Origin: Mesorhizobium sp. Pch-S
GTDB lineage: Bacteria; Pseudomonadota; Alphaproteobacteria; Rhizobiales; Rhizobiaceae
NCBI RefSeq assembly: GCF_004136315.1
Contig: NZ_CP029562.1
Location: 6,533,501-6,597,500, forward strand
Length of the DNA: 64,000 nt
Direction of reading: 5' to 3'
The stretch's first letter is position 1. Each line of letters begins with the position of its first letter. The position numbers and the translations under genes were made by a program. The notes under the pieces were generated by a model. It made no database searches, was not told the DNA's origin, and saw only the letters and a list, made by a program, of their open reading frames with translations. Below, piece after piece: positions 48,024 through 56,096 of this stretch.

Positions 48024-49031
48024 TCAGTCTTTCGTTGCTACAATCACGTCCACGTACTGGACGGCGAGATTCAGGGTGTGCGTGTGCGTTCCACCGCCGC
48101 CCGTAAAGTCTGTCGTGCCGGTGATGCTGTGCGTGTGATTGGCGCTTTGGACGGCGGACGTTCCAGAAGCCGAAACTGTATGGGAGTGAGCGCCATTGGA
48201 TGAAGTGGTGGCACCAAGACCACTAGGGGTGATGTAGCCAGCATTGCTGGATGTGCCAGACCCGATGTAGTTCGCGCCGACCACGTGGGTATGGTCGCCA
48301 TCAGTTGAGGTTACTCCGGTGACAGAAACTGTGTGGGTGTGAGCAACGCTTTCAGTTCCGGTAGTGCCTGAGAAATTGTGGGCATGTGGTGGTATCTGAG
48401 TGGACAAGAGTGCCGTGGCGCCGACGTTCTGGCTGGTGAAAACAGTCGTGAAAGCCAGAGAACCACCGGTCCCAACAGACCCTGACACAACTCTGAGAGC
48501 CTTGTCGTTGTTGCTTGTATCCTTCGTCCATCCCGTTGGCGCGGTGGTCTGCTGGAAAAGCAACTTGGTTCCAGTTTCGAAAGATCCTGCCGAACCCTGG
48601 AGCATCCATGCTCCTGTCCCGCTGTTTGCAGCGGTTGAGTACACCAGCCGATAGATGCCGTTCTGTCGAATGTCATTTGGCGAGATAGCGATATCTCCGC
48701 CCAACCCCTGCTTTCGGATTGGCTTGGATGCGAGGCCGTTGACGGCAATCGTTGTGGTCGCGCTCGTATTGCTAAGCGCCGCCTTGAAGGAGACCAGAAG
48801 ACCATCTGTCAGTATCGTGAAGGGTGAAGCGGCGGTGAGAACGATCGCGTTTGCCGTCCCCGTCGCAGTGATCGCGCCGCCCATGTCTTTGAGCAACTCG
48901 GCCATGCGCTGCATCATGGCGCGCGCGGAGTTGTTCACGGTGTTCGGAAGCTGATTTTCCAACCAATTGATGATGCTGTCCGCATCATCATTGTCCGATG
49001 CAGTCAAGCTCCAATCATAGATACTACTCAT
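48024..49031 (-). CDS. Short tail fibre with HxH metal-binding repeats
   Basis: A 335-residue protein. The N terminus (SIYDWSLTASDNDDADSIINW) is a typical phage particle-attachment segment. The C-terminal 130 residues hold a collar-like domain with repeated HxH motifs (PPHAH, HTHTV, HTHVV, HSHTV, HTHSI, HTHTL), as in T4 gp12-type short fibres where such histidines bind metal along the fibre axis. Likely receptor binding. It overlaps the SleB-like gene by ATGA. Confidence 0.82.
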   Translation of the reverse strand: MSSIYDWSLTASDNDDADSIINWLENQLPNTVNNSARAMMQRMAELLKDMGGAITATGTANAIVLTAASPFTILTDGLLVSFKAALSNTSATTTIAVNGLASKPIRKQGLGGDIAISPNDIRQNGIYRLVYSTAANSGTGAWMLQGSAGSFETGTKLLFQQTTAPTGWTKDTSNNDKALRVVSGSVGTGGSLAFTTVFTSQNVGATALLSTQIPPHAHNFSGTTGTESVAHTHTVSVTGVTSTDGDHTHVVGANYIGSGTSSNAGYITPSGLGATTSSNGAHSHTVSASGTSAVQSANHTHSITGTTDFTGGGGTHTHTLNLAVQYVDVIVATKD

Positions 49032-49762
49032 CCGATTTTCCTCGACTGCATGAATTGAGAGACTAGATCCGCAAGCGTCGGCCCTTGTGGCTGCTGCGGC
49101 ATCGGCGGTGCTTGCGGTGCGTCCTGCGGCTGCATTGCCATGAGCGCGTTCATCAGAGAGTTGCCGCCCCCCTGGCTCTCCTCCCCATCGCCACCCAGCA
49201 ATGATAGCAATCCACTTGGGGGCGAGCCTTGCGCCGTCTGCGTCTGAGGCTCAGCTATCGGCCTGTCGGCAATCATTCGGGGAGGCGGAAGGGCGGGCGC
49301 GGCTTGCGGGTAGGCTTCCTGCCCCTTGGGTCCGTCTGCCATCCCTGCATAAGGATTGGAAAACGGCTCACCTTTTGCATTGTCGGTGAAATAGTGGTTC
49401 CCGATTTTAAGCGCGTTTCCCTCATTGAGGCGCCGAGCCCAAGAGGCTGTTGAATCTCCGGGATTGGCATAGTAGAGCGCGCCACCGGTTACGTCTGGGA
49501 GGCGGCCACCGAGAAGTTGTTCAGCAACGGTTCGAGCTTCTCTTCCTACCCTGGATGATTGGCCTTGGAATTGGTTCCGAGCTAGAGCTTGGTCCAGCAA
49601 GGATGACCCATACCCTGAAAAATTCTGATTGGCTCGGTTCTGGATGACACTTGCAACGGCTTGCAAACCTCTGAGGCCTTCGCCACCAGCCTCGCCTTGG
49701 AGGATAGAAGCAAGAGTGTCCAATTCGCTCCCGCGTGAACGGGGTGTCCCTACATAGGCCAT
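49028..49762 (-). CDS. SleB-type cell wall hydrolase, virion-associated
   Basis: A 244-residue protein. The N-terminal 130 residues form a SleB/Hydrolase_2 domain (LASILQGEAGGEGLRGLQAVASVIQNRA with the catalytic Glu about residue 24, then LARNQFQGQ and ALYYANPGDSTASW). The C-terminal part is a Pro/Gln-rich linker with no fold. Placed between ejection proteins and the tail fibre, it probably pierces peptidoglycan during DNA entry rather than causing lysis. Confidence 0.85.
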   Translation of the reverse strand: MAYVGTPRSRGSELDTLASILQGEAGGEGLRGLQAVASVIQNRANQNFSGYGSSLLDQALARNQFQGQSSRVGREARTVAEQLLGGRLPDVTGGALYYANPGDSTASWARRLNEGNALKIGNHYFTDNAKGEPFSNPYAGMADGPKGQEAYPQAAPALPPPRMIADRPIAEPQTQTAQGSPPSGLLSLLGGDGEESQGGGNSLMNALMAMQPQDAPQAPPMPQQPQGPTLADLVSQFMQSRKIG

Positions 49763-49831
49763 TCATTTGCCTCATGGAAAACAGTCCCGACTTCTTGTAA
49801 AAGCGTGGTTTATTTCGCTGTGTCGGGGGAT

Positions 49832-50995
49832 ATGGTGCAGGTTTCGCACGCGCTCTATGAGCGCATTGGTTTCTTGGTTTGGACTATTTCAACCGTCGTC
49901 ATTCTGGCTATCGCCGCGATGCAACCAGAAGTCAGGTCGGTTCTTGTCGCCTATGACTTCGGAACCCAAATGTTCTATTCTGGCGGGAATCTGTACAACC
50001 TCGAAAGCACGATGGGGTATCTCTATGCCCCCGGCTTTGCTGCTCTCTATTTTCCGTTCTATGCTGCCGGGCCGATAGTCGGCGGATTACTGTGGCGTTG
50101 CCTGAGCGTCGGCATGTTGACTTGGGTTGTTTTCAAGCAGGCCAAGCGTCTTGACGCCACCAATTCAACAGAGATGGCGTCCTTTGCGCTTTTTATCGCG
50201 CTCCCGCTCTCCCTTGGGGCTATCCGCAACGGACAAGCCACGATCCTTCTAACTGCCTCCTGCTGGATGCTGGCTATGAGCGCGCTCGATGGTCGCAGAT
50301 CCGCAACGACCTTATGGGCGTTCATTGCGTTGCTCGCCAAGCCTTCTGCGGTAGTGGTCATTCTCCTTGTAGGAGCCCTCAGACCGAAGATGATCCCCAA
50401 TCTGGCGATTGCCTTCCTGCTTGTCTTCGCGGCCCCCTACGCTTTTGCACCGGCTGACTACGTGACCGCACAGCACTTAGAGTTCTTCAAACTGCTTACG
50501 TCTATGAGCCACACCGAGTCGGATTTCTTCCGGCCCGCTGACTTCTCCGGCGTCCTCACAGCTATCGGCGTGGATGTTCCGGCAAACATCATCCTGCTTG
50601 TCCGTCTGGCCGCCGCAGGCGTGGTCCTTGCTTTCGTTCTCTGGATTGACCGAGAGGGAGACACGAAAAGGACTGCCTTTGCCGTTTTCCTCCTCGCGGC
50701 GTTCTACATGAACGTTTTCAACCCAAGGGCCGAATCCAACACCTACGTGATGCTGGCTGTTCCGCTCGCTCTAGCTGTCTCGTATATGCGGCTTGGAAAG
50801 CAACCACTTTGGCCGATTTACGCAGTGGTCATCTTCGGAGCTGGCTTGACCGGCCTCGACGGGCATTTGCACGCAATACTGAACCCTTGGTTCAAGCCTT
50901 TGGTGTTGACGCCAGTGACAATTGCCGCAGTTTGGTGGCTTTCTGTTTCCAAATCCGCGACAGCCTTCAAAACGTCGATGCAAGAGCGTATATAG
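49832..50995 (+). CDS. GT87/DUF2029-like polytopic glycosyltransferase, phage cargo gene
   Basis: A 387-residue membrane protein with about nine hydrophobic helices. The N-terminal region has the motif YDFGTQMFYSGGNLYN in the first loop, where DUF2029/GT87 enzymes keep a catalytic Asp. The arrangement fits a polyprenyl-phosphate-dependent sugar transferase. It is the only plus-strand gene inside the late operon, divergent from the SleB gene and convergent with the internal-protein gene, so it is a typical moron. It may change the host surface sugar and block superinfection. GTG at 49805 is an alternative start. Confidence 0.75.
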   Translation: MVQVSHALYERIGFLVWTISTVVILAIAAMQPEVRSVLVAYDFGTQMFYSGGNLYNLESTMGYLYAPGFAALYFPFYAAGPIVGGLLWRCLSVGMLTWVVFKQAKRLDATNSTEMASFALFIALPLSLGAIRNGQATILLTASCWMLAMSALDGRRSATTLWAFIALLAKPSAVVVILLVGALRPKMIPNLAIAFLLVFAAPYAFAPADYVTAQHLEFFKLLTSMSHTESDFFRPADFSGVLTAIGVDVPANIILLVRLAAAGVVLAFVLWIDREGDTKRTAFAVFLLAAFYMNVFNPRAESNTYVMLAVPLALAVSYMRLGKQPLWPIYAVVIFGAGLTGLDGHLHAILNPWFKPLVLTPVTIAAVWWLSVSKSATAFKTSMQERI

Positions 50996-51161
50996 ATCAC
51001 GGATGAAGCGCGAACCGTTTTTTGGTCAGAACGCCAAGGCTTGGGCGATACAATTTGCCTCGGCATTGGGCTGTTGGTTTTTATTCTGCCGGTGCTAAAC
51101 GGCTCATTAGACAAATACGCAAAGCCGTATTTCGAAGCGGGATTGGACACCATCTGCGCCT

Positions 51162-52760
51162 CTACCGGCCTGTGTACCCCGGAAGCTGCTGACCGGACCC
51201 GCGCGACAAAGCCTCAGTAATCATTTGCATCAATGGAGTAAGAGGCTGCTGAGCCGGCGCGCCGCCGCTCCTAATAAGCGAGCTGAGCGCCCCAGTATTT
51301 GCCTTGGTCATGCCGTCAGCGATTGCCTTGGCACCCATACCGCCAAGAGATGCCACGCCAACGGCTGGATTGATCATCGTCCCGCCGATGCCGAGAGCAG
51401 CCATCAGGCCGTTGCCGGAAGGCGATAGTTTCCCTGCGAGGCGCAGTGCATTCTGCGTCGCAGTGCCTTCCACTACTTTGCGAAGAGCAGCGATTTCCGC
51501 TTCTGTGAAGCCGCGAGGGTTTTCAAGCAAGCGTCGCAAATTCTGCCGGATAGCGTTGTCAACGTTCCCGCCTGAACCAGTCGAGGCCGCTCGAAGTTCT
51601 GCGCGCTCGATAGCATCCGCTACACGCTCATTCTTGGAAAGTCGGGACCAGATTTCGCGACCTCGCGTCACGGCGTCTGATGCAAGCTGTGTATCGCCCG
51701 CCAAGACTTCAGAGGGCTTAGGCGATTTGATGAGGTCATCAATTGCATTGATAATCCCGCCAACTGCCTTGTTGTTTGACTTATTGCCGGGGACATATCC
51801 GTTCGAGGCAACTTTTCGAAGGGTGTCCAGTCCGGTGAACGTGACGTTCTGTCCTGCCAGGTCGTCAATGCGCTTCACAACTGCCGCCGCCCCAGGCTGC
51901 AACGCTGGATCATAGCCAAGGTCCACAAGACGTTTGCCAACGTCCATTTTCAGACGGTTCACCGCCTCGGGGGTGAAAATGACGCCCGCATTGTCGGCTT
52001 GTTGATATGCAGCTTGGCCAGCAGTTCGAAGATCCTCGACTGTAGGCACAGCTGCATTGCTGACTTTCGATGCCAGTTTGCCAGCCACGGATCCAAATGT
52101 GCCGCCGACTGCACCGCCGCTGAGAAAACCTCTCAGCGCGTTCCAAAGTCGCTCATCGAGCCCCTTACCTTCGCCGGCCCCATACGCAGTGCCATATGCA
52201 GCCCCTTCAGCGGCTGCGCGTCCGCCCATGCTGGCAACCGTTGGTTTTGCGCCATTGAGAAATGACAAGCCGCCAGTGGCCAAAGGAGCCGTAGCGCCCA
52301 AACCTCCAGCAATGCTGCCTACTGTCGAGGCTATAGGATGGCGTTCGCTGCGACGGCGTTGCAATTCAGCCTGCAAGTCCTGGGACCGGTTGTACTCGTC
52401 AGCCGGGTGAAAACCCTTCCCCTGAACCGCGCTTATCGCGGCTTTTGGAAGTGCAGAAAGGGCGGAATATAGCTCATCTGCAAATGGGACCGCATTCGCC
52501 ATGCCAGAGCCAGTCATATCAGCTAACAGACCGGTTCCCGCACCTTTTTCGTATTGATCAGCAGCGGCGGCAATCTCGGGAGGAGTATTGTAACGACCTG
52601 CCTTCTGAGTAAGGGCAGAGAGTTCGGACAAGCCTGCCCTTAGACCCTGAGACGGTTGTAGCCTGCCGAAGCGCTTCTGCAAAGCGCCCTTGATCGCGTC
52701 CGGCGACGTGCCGTCAGGGAATTCCGCTATGGCGCCGTCTGGAAGCTCGACTTCAATCAT
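51162..52760 (-). CDS. Putative internal virion/ejection protein
   Basis: A 532-residue protein. The N terminus MIEVELPDGAIAEFPDGTSP is common at the start of phage internal and DNA-transfer proteins. A Gly/Ala-rich hydrophobic region (residues about 145-235) suggests membrane insertion on ejection, followed by helical domains. It lies beside two other large internal-type proteins, as in P22- or T7-like genomes with three ejection proteins. Its start overlaps the previous stop by ATGA. Confidence 0.7.
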   Translation of the reverse strand: MIEVELPDGAIAEFPDGTSPDAIKGALQKRFGRLQPSQGLRAGLSELSALTQKAGRYNTPPEIAAAADQYEKGAGTGLLADMTGSGMANAVPFADELYSALSALPKAAISAVQGKGFHPADEYNRSQDLQAELQRRRSERHPIASTVGSIAGGLGATAPLATGGLSFLNGAKPTVASMGGRAAAEGAAYGTAYGAGEGKGLDERLWNALRGFLSGGAVGGTFGSVAGKLASKVSNAAVPTVEDLRTAGQAAYQQADNAGVIFTPEAVNRLKMDVGKRLVDLGYDPALQPGAAAVVKRIDDLAGQNVTFTGLDTLRKVASNGYVPGNKSNNKAVGGIINAIDDLIKSPKPSEVLAGDTQLASDAVTRGREIWSRLSKNERVADAIERAELRAASTGSGGNVDNAIRQNLRRLLENPRGFTEAEIAALRKVVEGTATQNALRLAGKLSPSGNGLMAALGIGGTMINPAVGVASLGGMGAKAIADGMTKANTGALSSLIRSGGAPAQQPLTPLMQMITEALSRGSGQQLPGYTGR

Positions 52761-53878
52761 TCGAGTTCACCAGTTGACGGATTGAATTTGTAGCGTTTCT
52801 GACCGCCTTCCGGCGTTGTTGGCTCGGCGTTGCCACCGGCTTGCATTTTCGCACGCGAAACACCCGAGCGGATCACGTCTTCAAGGTCTTGGATGGCCCT
52901 AAGATATTCCTCATCACTCAAGCGATAGTTGCCGAGCCGAGAAATCGCGTTTTCGGCCTTCGCGCCCTCAACCTCGGTGATCTGGCCGCCGCCACGCAAG
53001 GTGTTGTACGCCTCAAGGAACGATTGCCCTTTCGTCTGGTCGACAAGGCCTTGAAAATCCACCTGCTCGGACGAGCGCGCGGGCAACAATCCTTCCAAGA
53101 AGCCGGTTGACCCTGCTCGCCCCGGATGGGTTTTCATCCTCTCCAGGAGGTCGATACTGCGTTGGGCGTTCTGCTCAACGCGCGGCAGATCGAATTGCGC
53201 TTGCCCTCGGCTCTTTCCCTTCTCCTTTTCGGCCTCGGCTCCCGCCAAGTCTTTGGGAATGGTAGACACCACTTGCCCCGAACGGTCGGTTATGCCCCAA
53301 GCCGTGCCGAGGTCAACGCGATCGACGCCAGGGGTAAGATCGACGCCCTCGGGCAGCGGAGCCTCCACAAGGCCGCCAGCCTTAGACGGCTGCATGACGA
53401 TGGTTTTCCCGCCGCGCTTTCCATAAATCGGATTGAGGCCGAATTGATCGCGAACACTGTCAGCCTTGGGCCCACCAATGGGATTTCGACGTTCTGGATT
53501 GTTCTGGTCAACCATGAAATCCTGCTCTTGGCCCTGATCATTGAGCAGGCGCTGGATTTTCCAATCTGGCTTGTCGCCAGCTTTCCAAGAGGAATACCAA
53601 GCGCGCAAAGCAGCCGGATCAGAGGCGAGGTAAGATGCCTCCTGAGCGCCCATGCCCTGCTGCTGGAGCCAGCCTGCCGTTGCATTCTGGTTTTGGGCCT
53701 TCTGCGCGCGCTCGTCTCGGTCCGCGTTCATCGCCATGAGGCCGGCGCCCAACTGGGCATTTCGCGGGTCGATCATGGCGATTGCAGGCGCGAGACGCCG
53801 CAGGAAATCGCTCGCGCCTCCGCTGCGAGGCGCAGAAGGCTGCGAATTGCCATTCAGAAGATCAAGAATGCCAGCCAT
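52757..53878 (-). CDS. Putative internal virion protein
   Basis: A 373-residue protein, helical at both ends, with a Pro/Gly-rich centre. The N-terminal segment (DFLRRLAPAIAMIDPRNAQLGAGLMAMNADRDE) is typical of phage internal proteins that pack in the capsid. The C terminus has a helical pair (FLEAYNTLRGGGQITEVEGAKAENAISRLG) of a kind I recall from other podophage ejection proteins. The function is inferred from location. Confidence 0.66.
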   Translation of the reverse strand: MAGILDLLNGNSQPSAPRSGGASDFLRRLAPAIAMIDPRNAQLGAGLMAMNADRDERAQKAQNQNATAGWLQQQGMGAQEASYLASDPAALRAWYSSWKAGDKPDWKIQRLLNDQGQEQDFMVDQNNPERRNPIGGPKADSVRDQFGLNPIYGKRGGKTIVMQPSKAGGLVEAPLPEGVDLTPGVDRVDLGTAWGITDRSGQVVSTIPKDLAGAEAEKEKGKSRGQAQFDLPRVEQNAQRSIDLLERMKTHPGRAGSTGFLEGLLPARSSEQVDFQGLVDQTKGQSFLEAYNTLRGGGQITEVEGAKAENAISRLGNYRLSDEEYLRAIQDLEDVIRSGVSRAKMQAGGNAEPTTPEGGQKRYKFNPSTGELE

Positions 53879-53890
53879 CTGGAAACCTCG

Positions 53891-54832
53891 TTAGAACGCG
53901 CCTAGAAGTGCGGCCAGACCGCCAAGGATGTTCGCCGGCTGCTTGGTCGTGGTGTTCTGCGTGCCCCAATTTCCAGCCGACTGAGTGCCAGCAGAGAGGA
54001 GGCCGCCAAGGCGTGCCCAATCCTGCATATCGTTCTGGCCCCAGCGATTGATGAGGTCGTTAAGCTGGCTCTGGCTGGCTTGATCAAGCTTGTTGCCGAG
54101 GCCCATCTGTTGATTGGCGTCGAAGACCTTGTTGCTCTGGATGTTCGGAAGCTGCCCTATCATCTGCATCAGATTGCCGAAGCCCTGATTTTCCAGCCCC
54201 GCCGCGTTGAGAGCGTCGGAACGCTTCCCGGCGAGATTTTGCCCCTGCACATTGGCAAGGCCGCCAGCGGCGTTCAAGCCAAGCCCCATGCGGCCCTGCT
54301 GCGCGCCCTCCAGCGCGTTGGCCGCGTTCATCTGGTTCTGCTGCTGCTGGTTGTAGTTGTTGTAGAGCAGGTTGCTGGTGTTCTTGGCGATGGAGTCTGC
54401 CAATACGCCCTGGTTCGCTCCCGAACCATACCGGCCACCAGAAGCGAACATAGCGTTCACCTGATCGCCCACCTGTTGATTGGTCTGGTTTATGATGTTG
54501 CTCAACTCTGGCGAGCCATTGAGATAGTCGCCGCGCGCATATCCGGTAAGGTATTGGTTTGCCGCGCCGCCCTGTCCTGCCTGTCCAAGGATGCCCTGAT
54601 ATGCGCTGGGATCAATCTGCCCCATGCCGTTCTGGAACTTCTTGATGGCGTCCTGTGTGGCCGCGCCCTGCCCGCCTTGTGCGATAGTCTGGTTCGCCGC
54701 CGCGATAGGTGCCGTTTGCAGCAGATTATTCTGCTGTTTGTAGGCATCGGAGCCGACATTCGACCAAGCCGGCGCCGCGCCATTGGCGTTCGTCGTGCTG
54801 GGCTTCTGGGCAGAGTTTGTCGAGTTTCCCAT
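53891..54832 (-). CDS. Putative internal virion protein, Asn/Gln-rich
   Basis: A 313-residue protein of low sequence complexity, rich in Asn, Gln, Gly and Ala, with a long helical centre (NQTNQQVGDQVNAMFASGG and YNNYNQQQQNQMNAANAL). Such proteins are found among podophage DNA-ejection proteins. ATG at 54832 starts 5 bases after the previous stop; the longer frame to 54880 is rejected. Confidence 0.66.
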   Translation of the reverse strand: MGNSTNSAQKPSTTNANGAAPAWSNVGSDAYKQQNNLLQTAPIAAANQTIAQGGQGAATQDAIKKFQNGMGQIDPSAYQGILGQAGQGGAANQYLTGYARGDYLNGSPELSNIINQTNQQVGDQVNAMFASGGRYGSGANQGVLADSIAKNTSNLLYNNYNQQQQNQMNAANALEGAQQGRMGLGLNAAGGLANVQGQNLAGKRSDALNAAGLENQGFGNLMQMIGQLPNIQSNKVFDANQQMGLGNKLDQASQSQLNDLINRWGQNDMQDWARLGGLLSAGTQSAGNWGTQNTTTKQPANILGGLAALLGAF

Positions 54833-54836
54833 CACA

Positions 54837-55328
54837 TCACCACAGGTTGCCGCCGCTCTGGGCTTTGCGTTGCTGGTCAATATAGGCTTGCGGAGGCTTA
54901 TCGCTGCGTTCGCCGGTCACGGTGTTGATGTAGTACATGACAGGAACGTTTGAGCCCTCTCGCCCGCCTTGTCGCCGTTCGCCACCCTGCTGCTGGAGCC
55001 AGACGCCGGGGCCAGAGGCAGGAGCGGGCTGAGCAGCAGCGTTCTTTGCCTTCACCGCCGCAATGGCCTGCTGTGCCTGCTGGATCTGTGGAGTATTGAA
55101 AACGCCTTCGTTCGTGATCGGTGCCCCGCCGCCAGTGGCCGCGAGTAAAGCATTCATCCCTTGAAGCGATGTGGGAGAGAACTGCGCCTGTGTTGGACCG
55201 TCATAGACGTTGTAACCCTTACCGCTGTTGTAGAGAGCAAGAGCATCCTGCGCTCCCCTCTCCATCACGGGGAGCGCATATTTTGGTGGATTGCTTTCGG
55301 TCTTTTGAGTGCTGCTTTTGCTGCCCAT
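54837..55328 (-). CDS. Hypothetical phage protein
   Basis: A 163-residue protein. It is Gln/Ala-rich in the centre (QIQQAQQAIAAVKAKNAAAQPAPA), with the C-terminal MYYINTVTGERSDKPPQAY. Start 55328 is chosen by the position right after the previous stop. Likely a virion component by its place in the operon; unrecognised. Confidence 0.6.
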   Translation of the reverse strand: MGSKSSTQKTESNPPKYALPVMERGAQDALALYNSGKGYNVYDGPTQAQFSPTSLQGMNALLAATGGGAPITNEGVFNTPQIQQAQQAIAAVKAKNAAAQPAPASGPGVWLQQQGGERRQGGREGSNVPVMYYINTVTGERSDKPPQAYIDQQRKAQSGGNLW

Positions 55329-55329
55329 T

Positions 55330-55755
55330 TCAGAGAGCCTTTCGGTAAATCCGAGCCTTTTCGGCATAGCCAAGTTCGGGGAGTAGGCGCCCCCATCCCT
55401 TCCGGCCAACCAATTGCGCCTCTTCGACGCCGTGGACCTCCTTGGCCCACCTTTCGATGTCATCAAGCAGCGGAAGGCATTCCTTGAGCCGCGAGCCGCC
55501 TACCTCTGCCAGGATCAGTTGCTTTTTCCCGGTGGCGTTGATGGTCACAATCTCCGTGATCGGCGTCAGAACGACTTCATCGCCATCAAGACACAGCCAG
55601 AGGGTGCGCTTCCCTTCTAGGCACTCGCTCAGGATGTTCTCTACGGTCTCCTCACCGCTGAAGCGCTTGCAATAGATGGCGAGACAGGTGCGAATGTCCG
55701 CCCAATAAGGCGCCATCTCATCCGCGCTCATCTCGGTAGCGTTGCGAAGGATCAT
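55330..55755 (-). CDS. GNAT-fold-like phage structural protein
   Basis: A 141-residue protein. The central and C-terminal pattern (KKQLILAEVGGSRLKECLPLLDDIERWA and GRKGWGRLLPELGYAEKARIYRKAL) follows the GNAT fold but lacks a clear acetyl-CoA loop. T7 gp13-type internal proteins share this pattern, so a virion role is likely rather than an enzyme. Its ATG overlaps the upstream stop. Confidence 0.68.
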   Translation of the reverse strand: MILRNATEMSADEMAPYWADIRTCLAIYCKRFSGEETVENILSECLEGKRTLWLCLDGDEVVLTPITEIVTINATGKKQLILAEVGGSRLKECLPLLDDIERWAKEVHGVEEAQLVGRKGWGRLLPELGYAEKARIYRKAL

Positions 55756-56096
55756 CCGGAGCGCCCCGGCACTTCCGCGATGGAAGTCACTACGTCTATG
55801 GAGTTCGCCGCACTCGCCTGGACCCGGATTTCATCGCCAACGTTCAAGGCGAACGCGTCGAGCGGGAGCCAGACCGCGCTATTGGCAGGAACAATGTGCT
55901 GGAAAAGCAACTTGTATTCGTCCGTTGCGCTGATGCTGTAGAACCCTACCGATGCTGTTTTGTCGCTCGAGGTGATGTTCGAAAGCCTAACACCTATGAC
56001 TTGGGTGTATCCGGTTGCCGTCAGAACGGTGGTGTTCGTGGTGCCCGTCAGGTGTGTCCCAAGCACCCGGCAATTGTTCTGAACGAAGTTTGACAT
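55752..56096 (-). CDS. Hypothetical phage beta protein
   Basis: A 114-residue beta-rich protein (TVLTATGYTQVIGVRLSNITSSDKTASVGFYSI, then DEIRVQASAAN). Such small proteins near the tail genes may decorate the virion. ATG at 56096 shares bases with the previous stop (TGATG). Confidence 0.62.
   Translation of the reverse strand: MSNFVQNNCRVLGTHLTGTTNTTVLTATGYTQVIGVRLSNITSSDKTASVGFYSISATDEYKLLFQHIVPANSAVWLPLDAFALNVGDEIRVQASAANSIDVVTSIAEVPGRSG

Noticed and set aside
55330..55755. Active GNAT acetyltransferase
   Set aside because: The acetyl-CoA loop (Q/RxxGxG/A) is not seen and the gene sits among virion genes, so a structural role is preferred.
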